Source: Desulfobacterales bacterium
GTDB lineage: Bacteria > Desulfobacterota > DSM-4660 > Desulfatiglandales > Desulfatiglandaceae
DNA: 5,310 bases
Assembly: GCA_022013615.1 (NCBI GenBank)
Contig: JAKLQB010000843.1
Location: 1 to 5,310, forward strand
Reading direction: 5' to 3'
Shown here: positions 1-5,310 of the stretch, piece after piece
Numbering within the stretch: the first letter of the stretch is position 1
How the letters are laid out: every line of letters begins with the position of its first letter
The notes under the pieces: model-generated
Databases searched by the model: none
Seen by the model: the letters and a program-made list of their open reading frames with translations, nothing else
Told to the model about the DNA's origin: nothing
Made by a program: the position numbers and the translations under genes

Positions 1-17
1 ACGGGCCATGGGCTGGA

Positions 18-647
18 ATGATGAAGCCTATTATTTGTTTTATTGATGACTCCAAGTTTGAACACGACCTTGTTCAGAATGAAATTGCCCTCAGTGCCCC
101 TGAATTGGAGTTTGTTCAGGCATACACCTTTGAGGAGGCAAGAGAGAAACTTGGCACAAAGGCTCCTGCACTTTTTCTCCTTGATCTTTGGGGGAAGGAT
201 GAGGATGTGCGTGATCCCCATATTTCTCCAAAAGAAGATCTCAAAATGAAGATCAATAATTTCCCTTCTTTGGACGATGTCTATAAGGGCCTGGATGACT
301 TTAAAGGAGACTTGGCCAATGAATATCTGAAGAGGCTTTTTACCATTGTTGATGGCTGGCGGACGCTTTTCGAGGGAGTATGCGACCGAATCGGGCAGAA
401 CAGAAAATACGGGCTTTGGAATCTTCGCCAGGTGAGGGAAAATTACCCTGGCATTCCCGCAGTTTTTTATACCAGAAAATCATTGATCAACGATGCCGTT
501 GCCATGTTCAAAGCCGGAGCTGATGGCCTCTTTATCAAGCCCACCGGATCTAACGACGCAGAGACGCGTCGCCTCACCAGAGAATATGCCCCGCAATTGA
601 TCGAGGAGTTGAAAAAGATCAAAGACTCAAAAATTAATCACTCATGA
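18..647 (+). CDS. Stand-alone response-regulator receiver domain protein with a large insertion next to the phosphorylation site
   Basis: This 209-residue protein is probably a phosphoacceptor in a two-component pathway and is cytoplasmic. Seen: an N-terminal beta strand ending in the acidic pair D10-D11, a strand ending in D56 (FLLDLWG) as the likely phosphoacceptor, T152 in VFYTRK, and K174-P175 in GLFIKPTG. These are the standard receiver residues, and the T-to-K spacing of 22 equals that of CheY. The D56-to-T152 distance is about 96 residues, against about 30 in CheY. The extra roughly 68 residues lie between D56 and the GLWNLRQVR helix at 132-140. No output domain follows; the C-terminus is a short charged helix. 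ATG codons at 18 and 21 both place the first strand normally. The Shine-Dalgarno sequence is weak, and the reading frame is open to the left edge, so an upstream extension cannot be excluded. The ATGATGA start could overlap the stop of an upstream gene. The partner kinase and output are unknown. Confidence 0.85.
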   Translation: MMKPIICFIDDSKFEHDLVQNEIALSAPELEFVQAYTFEEAREKLGTKAPALFLLDLWGKDEDVRDPHISPKEDLKMKINNFPSLDDVYKGLDDFKGDLANEYLKRLFTIVDGWRTLFEGVCDRIGQNRKYGLWNLRQVRENYPGIPAVFYTRKSLINDAVAMFKAGADGLFIKPTGSNDAETRRLTREYAPQLIEELKKIKDSKINHS

Positions 648-702
648 AATCCTCCCCGCCTTTCCCAAAATAGAGTATGTTTTGAAAAACGCACAAGGAC
701 TT

Positions 703-780
703 CCCTGAACATCCAGCAATTCTAATTATGGCTTTCATCTGGCAGGGCCTAAAGGTCATAATGAGAATTGCCCCTGAACA
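703..780. repeat. 9-bp direct repeat CCCTGAACA flanking the stem-loop
   Basis: CCCTGAACA occurs at 703-711 and again at 772-780. The right copy abuts the right arm of the inverted repeat exactly; the left copy is separated from the left arm by four bases (TCCA). The arrangement resembles a target-site duplication around a very small inverted-repeat element. A 9-mer repeating by chance within about 300 bases is not rare, and the four-base asymmetry weakens the transposon reading. Confidence 0.4.
716..771. repeat. Imperfect inverted repeat / stem-loop in the gap before grpE
   Basis: Bases 716-730 (GCAATTCTAATTATG) are the reverse complement of 757-771 (CATAATGAGAATTGC) except for one A-G mismatch, at 724 against 763. 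As RNA the stem can extend inward to 735/752 with two G-U wobbles, giving about 20 positions around a 16-base loop (736-751). No T-run follows, so it is not a typical intrinsic terminator. It sits about 70 bases after the receiver gene and upstream of the candidate grpE promoter. It could be an mRNA 3'-end stabilising or processing structure, a small mobile repeat, or a protein-binding palindrome. The pairing is directly visible; the role is unknown. Confidence 0.75.
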
Positions 781-885
781 GCCTCAAGAGCCCCAACAGC
801 AGCTCCGAACAACTGCCGAATCGAAGCCAAGAAAAGATATGAAAACTTGCCTGAGTACATTGACAAAGCTTTTCCTGATGCTTAA
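778..885 (+). pseudogene. Possible decayed coding tail (no start codon)
   Basis: One frame is open from 778 to a TAA at 883-885. Its last 24 codons read like a normal protein C-terminus (EAKKRYENLPEYIDKAFPDA). It has no start codon. The same frame upstream is interrupted by TGA at 775-777 and at 706-708, although the stretch before 706 (for example FPKIEYVLKNAQGLP at 661-705) also looks protein-like. This may be the remnant of a gene that once lay between the receiver gene and grpE, or chance. I recognise no family, and hrcA features are not visible. Confidence 0.2.
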
Positions 886-888
886 AGT
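860..888 (+). promoter_or_regulatory. Candidate sigma-70-type promoter for grpE-dnaK
   Basis: A perfect TTGACA (-35) lies at 860-865. After a 17-base spacer comes TAAAGT at 883-888, which matches four of six bases of the -10 consensus TATAAT. Transcription would begin near 895, leaving a leader of roughly 50 bases before the grpE start at 943. I saw no sigma-32-type promoter (CTTGAA plus CCCCAT) and no CIRCE repeat (TTAGCACTC/GAGTGCTAA) here. The call rests on consensus matching only. Confidence 0.4.
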
Positions 889-931
889 TCGCATATGTTT
901 GTTATCTGAGAGTAAAAAGATCGCGTTTCAC

Positions 932-936
932 AGGAG
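932..936 (+). promoter_or_regulatory. Ribosome binding site deciding the GTG start of grpE
   Basis: AGGAG at 932-936 lies six bases before GTG at 943, which is good spacing. The alternative in-frame ATG at 961 has only a poorly spaced GAGG (955-958). The GTG start is therefore preferred. Confidence 0.7.
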
Positions 937-942
937 TAGATT

Positions 943-1557
943 GTGGTCCAGGTTGAGGTAATGAAAGCGGAAAGCCCAGAAAAAAAGATCGGAGAGGATT
1001 CCCAGGAGGAATTGAAGGAACAACCCAGTGAAAGGGACAAGGAAGGTGATAATGAGGAGAGGGAGATCCCTTTGGAGAAAATGACGAAGGGACAATTGCT
1101 GAACAGGGTGAAAGAGGTTCAGGAAACTGTGGACAAAAATTTTGATCTTTATGTCCGCTCCCAGGCAGAGATTGATAACTTGAAAAAGAGGTTCCAGAAA
1201 GACAAAACGGAGCTGTGCAAGTTTTCCAACGAATCACTGATAAAAAATTTGTTATCTGTGGGGGATAACCTCGAAAAGGCCATTGCCCATTCAGATAATG
1301 ACAACTCATTAGATGCTCTCAGAGAAGGTGTAGAATTGACGTTGAAGGGGTTGATGGATACCCTGGAAAGGGAGGGGTTGGAATCAGTAAAAGCTCTGGG
1401 TGAGCCCTTTGACCCCAATTTTCATGAGGCGGTTTCAGAGCTGCAAGATAACTCGGCGAAACCGGGCACGGTCATTCAGGAACTTCAAAAAGGGTACATT
1501 CTCAATCACAGGCTCATTCGACCCGCTATGGTTATTGTGAGCAAAAATGATGAATAG
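943..1557 (+). CDS. grpE: GrpE, nucleotide exchange factor for DnaK
   Basis: GrpE is a cytoplasmic homodimer that opens the DnaK nucleotide-binding cleft to release ADP and so drives the chaperone cycle. The 204-residue length is normal for the family. Seen in order: a charged, probably disordered N-terminal segment (about 1-45, rich in E and K); a long helical, coiled-coil region (about 46-120) containing the family-like YVRSQAEIDNLKKRF stretch; a short helical part ending near DTLEREGLESV; and the C-terminal beta domain with GEPFDPNFHEAV at 153-164 and the closing GYILNHRLIRPAMVIVSK at 184-201, both GrpE hallmarks. Translation starts at GTG 943, supported by AGGAG upstream. It lies 80 bases before dnaK on the same strand, consistent with co-transcription. 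No frame damage is seen. Confidence 0.96.
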   Translation: MVQVEVMKAESPEKKIGEDSQEELKEQPSERDKEGDNEEREIPLEKMTKGQLLNRVKEVQETVDKNFDLYVRSQAEIDNLKKRFQKDKTELCKFSNESLIKNLLSVGDNLEKAIAHSDNDNSLDALREGVELTLKGLMDTLEREGLESVKALGEPFDPNFHEAVSELQDNSAKPGTVIQELQKGYILNHRLIRPAMVIVSKNDE

Positions 1558-1623
1558 ATTATTAAGGCCGGGTATTGGGCATAAAAATATTTTAAAAGCT
1601 ATCAAGAAAAAAGCTGTGGATTT

Positions 1624-1630
1624 AAGGAGA
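1624..1630 (+). promoter_or_regulatory. Strong ribosome binding site of dnaK
   Basis: AAGGAGA at 1624-1630 lies seven bases before the ATG at 1638, close to an ideal Shine-Dalgarno site, and an A-rich stretch follows. This fits high expression of DnaK. The rest of the 80-base gap after grpE is AT-rich; I see no convincing terminator or second promoter in it. Confidence 0.8.
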
Positions 1631-1637
1631 TAAAAAA

Positions 1638-3548
1638 ATGGGAAAACTAATAGGCATTGATTTAGGAACAACCAATTCGTGTGTTGCTGTAATGGAGGGC
1701 GGGGATCCTGTTGTAATTGCCAATGCAGAAGGAAGCAGGACAACCCCTTCCATAGTTGCCTTTACTGAGAGCGGAGAGAGGCTGGTAGGCCAGACCGCGA
1801 AAAGGCAGGCCGTTACCAACCCTGAAAATACTGTCTTTGCGGTCAAGAGACTTATTGGTCGAAAGTACGATTCATCTGAGGTGCAAAATGATATCAAGAT
1901 CCTTCCCTACAAGATTAGCAAGGCATCCAATGGGGATGCAAGTGTTTCTGTCAGAGGGAAGGATTACACCTCCGCTGAGATATCTGCCATGATACTTCAG
2001 AAGATGAGAGAGACAGCAGAGGATTATCTTGGGGAAAAAATAACTGAAGCCGTGATCACTGTGCCCGCCTATTTCAATGACAGCCAGAGACAGGCTACCA
2101 AGGATGCCGGGCGTATTGCCGGCCTGAAAGTAGAAAGGATTATAAATGAGCCGACAGCGGCAGCCCTCGCCTTTGGGCTGGACAAAAAGGGAGACCGAAA
2201 GATTGCGGTATTTGACCTGGGAGGCGGCACCTTTGATATATCAATTCTTGAAATAGGCGATGGTGTTTTTGAAGTCAAGTCGACCAACGGCGATACACAT
2301 CTTGGCGGCGAGGATTTTGACCTTCGCATCATCACCTATCTGGCAGATGAATTCAAGAAAGACCAGGGCATTGATCTCCGAAATGACAAGATGGCCCTTC
2401 AAAGGTTAAAAGAAGGAGCGGAGAAGGCCAAGGTAGAGCTTTCCGGCTCAATGGAGACGGACGTCAATCTTCCATTTATAACAGCGGACGCCAGTGGCCC
2501 AAAGCACCTCAATATCAAATTGACCCGTGCCAAGTTAGAGGCCCTGGTGGATGATCTGATTGAAAAAGTGGTAGGGCCGTGCAACACAGCATTGAAAGAT
2601 TCCGGCCTCAAAACCAGTGATCTTGACGAAGTGATCCTGGTTGGTGGCATGACCCGAATGCCCAGGGTGCAGGCAAAGGTCAAAGAAATTTTCGGCAAAG
2701 AACCCAGCAAGGGTGTGAATCCTGATGAGGTAGTTGCTGTCGGTGCGGCCATTCAGGGTGGCGTATTAACGGGTGATGTCAAGGACGTACTTCTTCTGGA
2801 TATAACACCGCTTTCCCTCGGTATTGAAACCCTTGGTGGTGTTTCCACCAGGCTGATCGAAAAAAATACAACTATCCCTACAAAAAAGAGCCAAATTTTT
2901 TCAACTGCAGCCGACAATCAACCGGCTGTTGAAATCCATGTACTCCAGGGAGAGCGTGAGATGGCTGGGGGTAACAAGACCCTTGGACGGTTTCAGTTAG
3001 TGGGTATTCCCGCTGCCCCCCGGGGTATGCCCCAGATTGAGGTGACTTTTGACATTGATGCCAATGGAATCGTGAGCGTCTCTGCCAAAGATATGGGAAC
3101 TGGCAAAGAGCAATCCATTAGAATCACTGCCTCAAGTGGTCTGAGTAAAGAGGAGATAGATAGTCTTATAAAAGACGCGGAAATGCACGCTGAGGAAGAC
3201 AAGAAGAAGCGGGAACTTATAGATGCCCGTAACATGGCTGACTCCATGATCTATACCACTGAGAAGACTATAAAAGAGGCCGGGGACAAGGTGGATGAAG
3301 CTACTAAAGGAAATATCAATCAGGCGATTGAAAATCTGAAAAAGGCCATGGAAGGGGCTGATACAGAGGAAATTAAGAGGCTGACTGACGAATTGACCCA
3401 GGCATCCCACAAACTGGCAGAGGCCATGTATGCCCAGGCGAGCCAACAACAGGCGCAGGCTGAAGGAACTACAGGTGCTCAATCCGCTGCAGGCGCTGAA
3501 AAAGATGAAGATGTAGTGGATGCCGATTTCGAAGAAGTTAAAAAATAA
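1638..3548 (+). CDS. dnaK: DnaK, Hsp70 molecular chaperone
   Basis: DnaK is an ATP-dependent cytoplasmic chaperone that binds unfolded peptides, working with DnaJ and GrpE. The 636 residues match the usual family length. The nucleotide-binding domain shows GIDLGTTNS at 6-14, K70 in AVKRLIGRK (the catalytic lysine by alignment with E. coli), [12 protein letters not shown] around E171, FDLGGGTFD at 192-200 (T198 corresponds to the E. coli autophosphorylation threonine) and [12 protein letters not shown]. The interdomain linker DVLLLD is at 383-388, followed by the substrate-binding domain beginning [13 protein letters not shown] helical lid follows, then a Q/A-rich tail ending [14 protein letters not shown], the typical bacterial C-terminal motif. 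All key residues are present and the frame is intact. The stop TAA shares its last A with the ATG of the next gene (TAATG), suggesting translational coupling to the lipoprotein gene. dnaJ does not follow directly. Confidence 0.98.
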   Translation: MGKLIGIDLGTTNSCVAVMEGGDPVVIANAEGSRTTPSIVAFTESGERLVGQTAKRQAVTNPENTVFAVKRLIGRKYDSSEVQNDIKILPYKISKASNGDASVSVRGKDYTSAEISAMILQKMRETAEDYLGEKITEAVITVPAYFNDSQRQATKDAGRIAGLKVERIINEPTAAALAFGLDKKGDRKIAVFDLGGGTFDISILEIGDGVFEVKSTNGDTHLGGEDFDLRIITYLADEFKKDQGIDLRNDKMALQRLKEGAEKAKVELSGSMETDVNLPFITADASGPKHLNIKLTRAKLEALVDDLIEKVVGPCNTALKDSGLKTSDLDEVILVGGMTRMPRVQAKVKEIFGKEPSKGVNPDEVVAVGAAIQGGVLTGDVKDVLLLDITPLSLGIETLGGVSTRLIEKNTTIPTKKSQIFSTAADNQPAVEIHVLQGEREMAGGNKTLGRFQLVGIPAAPRGMPQIEVTFDIDANGIVSVSAKDMGTGKEQSIRITASSGLSKEEIDSLIKDAEMHAEEDKKKRELIDARNMADSMIYTTEKTIKEAGDKVDEATKGNINQAIENLKKAMEGADTEEIKRLTDELTQASHKLAEAMYAQASQQQAQAEGTTGAQSAAGAEKDEDVVDADFEEVKK

Positions 3549-4339
3549 TGTTTAGATCTATTCCTTTGACTAAGGCTATCCTGGCTCTAATGTTAGGGGT
3601 AGCCTTTTTTTTCACCGCCTGCCAACCGAGAATTCCTTTGGAAAAAGAGGTTATGAAGGAGGCCCCGCCTGACCATTTTGCACTTGCCGAGGACTACTGG
3701 CAGAGGGGGGAGTTGGATAAGGCACTTGATGCATATGGGGCTTATCTAAAACAATATCCCAGTGACAAAAATTCGGCCTTCGCCCTGCACCGCATGGCAG
3801 AGATATATTCGCAATCCGGGCAATACGAAAAAGCCCTGGACCTTCTGAGGAAAATTTCCCGGCAATTCCCCTATTACACTGATTTAGCCTCTGTACACTA
3901 TCAAATTGCCAGCCACCTTTTTTCCCTAAGTGAGTACAGGGATTCGGTGGATGAGTGTCTAAAATGGCTTGAGGAATTCCCCTGGCATTCGTTAAAGGGG
4001 GATGTGTCTGTGCTCATGGGTAATAATCTTAAGGCACTGGGTGATAACTCCGGGGTTTTTAAATGGTGGCTTAGGGCGGAATCGGAGCTGGTGGATGATC
4101 TCAAAAGGCAGGCAGAGCTCAACGAAAAACTGGAGGATATAATAAGGACCATCGAGATAGGAGAGCTCGAAGAGTTGGCAGAAATTGCTGCAGAAACTGA
4201 TTATGCACCAAAGGTTTACCACAGGATGGCAGCCCTTTATTTAGAACAGAACGAACTTGAAAAGTCGCGGAATGCAGCTATGGCCCTGATCCGATCTACC
4301 CGGAGCAATATTGGGTTTCGGCAGGAAGGCAGTTTTTAG
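3548..4339 (+). CDS. LpoA-like lipoprotein, N-terminal part (TPR-like domain), ended by an apparent frameshift
   Basis: This is the front part of what looks like one lipoprotein gene of the LpoA/LppC type. E. coli LpoA is an outer-membrane lipoprotein that activates the peptidoglycan synthase PBP1A. Seen: a basic N-terminus, a hydrophobic stretch at about 10-22, and a lipobox FTAC with C25 as the lipidated cysteine, so a type II signal peptide. Q26 at the +2 position would not cause inner-membrane retention under the E. coli Lol rule. TPR-like repeats follow at about 43-75 (LAEDYWQRGELDKALDAY) and 78-110 (MAEIYSQSGQYEKALDLL), with more helical repeats to about residue 250. The ATG at 3548 overlaps the dnaK stop by one base and lacks a strong Shine-Dalgarno sequence. 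The last roughly 13 residues before TAG 4337-4339 are probably out of frame. The TPR part alone could suggest a BamD-like protein, but the downstream sequence favours LpoA-like. Confidence 0.75.
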   Translation: MFRSIPLTKAILALMLGVAFFFTACQPRIPLEKEVMKEAPPDHFALAEDYWQRGELDKALDAYGAYLKQYPSDKNSAFALHRMAEIYSQSGQYEKALDLLRKISRQFPYYTDLASVHYQIASHLFSLSEYRDSVDECLKWLEEFPWHSLKGDVSVLMGNNLKALGDNSGVFKWWLRAESELVDDLKRQAELNEKLEDIIRTIEIGELEELAEIAAETDYAPKVYHRMAALYLEQNELEKSRNAAMALIRSTRSNIGFRQEGSF

Positions 4340-5310
4340 AGAGTATCCAAGAGGAGCTTTCTGTCAAAAAAGGGGTGTTGGGCTGTCTCCTTCCCCTCAG
4401 TGGCCCTTTTGCCATCTACGGACAGGAGGTACTGAACGGAATTGAGCTTGGAATGGGGATGTTCAACGAAACAGGGGATGCTCCTGATCTTGAACTGATA
4501 ATTAAGGATACCAAAGGCGATCCGGAACTTGCACTAACCGGTCTGGAAGACCTGGCTAATAATGAAAAAGTGATTGCTGTTATTGGACCCCTTTCCAGCA
4601 GGGCAGCCACGGCTTCAGCAAAGAAAGCCCAGACACTGGGAGTCCCGATGATTACCTTTACACAGAAGGAAGGTATTACTGAAGAGGGAGCCATGGTGTT
4701 TCGTAATTTCTTGACGCCATCACGCGAGGTAGACAAGCTTCTCGATGTAGCGATACGTCACATGGGTCTTAAGCGTTTTGCCATCATTTATCCGGATAAT
4801 TCCTATGGTCAGCTTTTTTTAAATATCTTCTGGGACAGATTAGAGGAGATGGGCGGAATAGTGACGGCCGTGGAGCCCTACAAGGCAGATGAGACAGATT
4901 TTGCCGAACAAATCAAAAAGATGACAGGCCTTTACTACCCAAGGCCCAAATCTTTGACGCAGAAGCTCTTGGCCATGAGGACTCCTGAAGAAGAAGAAAG
5001 TATAATATTTCCAGAGGAACCCCAACCTATTATCGATTTTGACATGGTTTTTATACCGGACAATTTTCAGAGAGTGGCTATGATCGCCCCACAACTGGCA
5101 TATTATGACGTCCTTGATGTCCTTTTGGCGGGAACAAGCGCCTGGCAGTCTCCCCACTTGATAGAGACGGCTGGGGATTATGTCCAGGGTGCCATTTTTT
5201 CATCAGGGTATTTTGAAGGTCTCGGTGATGCGGCGGTGAATTCCTTTGTGGAAGAGTATAAGGCAAATTTTGATGCTGAGCCCGGGATCCTGGCTGCCAC
5301 CGGATATGAC
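4300..5310 (+). pseudogene. LpoA-like lipoprotein, C-terminal periplasmic-binding-protein domain, in a shifted frame and cut by the window edge
   Basis: This frame is open from 4261 to the right edge, with protein-like sequence from about 4300. It starts PEQYWVSAGRQFLESIQEEL and continues GCLLPLSGPFAIYGQEVLNG, the typical opening of a type I periplasmic-binding fold as in LpoA and amino-acid-binding proteins. Later segments fit the same fold: AVIGPLSSRAATASAKKAQ, GVPMITFTQKEG, FAIIYPDNSYGQ, DMVFIPDN, and GAIFSSGYFEG. A charged insertion (about 4960-5035, including TPEEEES and PEEPQP) precedes the DMVFIP strand. It has no signal peptide, no stop before 5310 and no start codon with a good ribosome binding site, so it reads as the second half of the gene starting at 3548. 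Adding one base in the CCC run at 4299-4301 would join the two parts. A solute-binding protein of an ABC importer is the alternative, but the fusion to TPR repeats argues against it. Confidence 0.75.

Noticed and set aside
43..249. 68-codon + strand open frame inside the receiver gene
   Set aside because: It is entirely within a well-supported coding frame and shows no features of its own.
648..702. Intrinsic terminator right after the receiver gene
   Set aside because: No GC-rich hairpin with a following T-run is visible. The stem-loop at 716-771 lacks a T-run.
728..961. 77-codon + strand open frame just before and overlapping grpE
   Set aside because: No ribosome binding site. The translation is Gln- then Lys/Arg/Leu-rich with no recognisable motif, and it overlaps the grpE start. 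The neighbouring frame looks more protein-like.
902..1309. Reverse-strand open frame opposite grpE, and similar reverse frames at 1149-1418, 1435-1743 and 1622-1897
   Set aside because: They lie opposite clear grpE/dnaK coding sequence, have low-complexity or unlikely composition, and show no family features.
1584..1593. AAAATATTTT palindrome between grpE and dnaK
   Set aside because: It is short and pure A/T, expected by chance in an AT-rich gap, and neither a terminator nor a recognisable operator.
2069..3482. Reverse-strand open frames opposite dnaK (2069-2335, 2399-2752, 2993-3247, 3132-3482)
   Set aside because: They are antisense shadows of an intact dnaK, with Ser/Arg/Pro-rich translations typical of wrong-strand frames.
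4290..4340. Programmed -1 ribosomal frameshift in the lipoprotein gene
   Set aside because: No slippery heptamer or clear downstream stem-loop is seen near CCC 4299-4301. A missing base in a C run is simpler, and recoding is not expected in this family.
3901..5266. Reverse-strand open frames opposite the lipoprotein gene (3901-4152, 3992-4222, 4416-4736, 4840-5157, 5078-5266)
   Set aside because: The + strand carries recognisable TPR and periplasmic-binding sequence throughout, and the reverse translations look random.

Overview
The window looks like a piece of a Gram-negative chromosome, most likely from a Deltaproteobacterium/Desulfobacterota relative. This placement is an inference. It rests on a lipoprotein that joins tetratricopeptide-like (TPR-like) repeats to a periplasmic-binding-protein fold (LpoA/LppC type), on moderate GC, and on the style of GrpE and DnaK. 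No rRNA or other phylogenetic marker is present. All recognised genes are on the + strand.

Layout. Positions 18-647 encode a stand-alone response-regulator receiver domain. It has no output domain and carries an insertion of about 68 residues beside its phosphorylation site. Positions 648-942 hold no convincing gene. This gap contains a strong imperfect stem-loop (716-771) flanked by a 9-bp direct repeat, a possible decayed coding tail (778-885), and a candidate sigma-70-type promoter (860-888) ahead of grpE. Positions 943-1557 encode GrpE and 1638-3548 encode a full-length DnaK. The DnaK stop codon overlaps by one base the start of a lipoprotein gene of the LpoA-like penicillin-binding-protein-activator type (3548 to beyond 5310). 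That gene is split by an apparent one-base frameshift near 4299-4301 and runs off the right edge.

How the parts fit. GrpE is the nucleotide-exchange factor of DnaK, so the middle of the window is a chaperone operon. Neither hrcA, a CIRCE operator nor dnaJ is visible in the window. Instead, dnaK is tightly coupled to a cell-envelope lipoprotein gene, which would tie production of that lipoprotein to chaperone expression. The receiver gene lies about 295 bases upstream and is probably a separate unit, perhaps belonging to a signalling operon off the left edge.

I do not see a clearly new multi-gene system. The most notable items are the receiver with its enlarged active-site loop, the stem-loop/direct-repeat element before grpE, the dnaK-lipoprotein coupling, and the frameshift in the lipoprotein gene.
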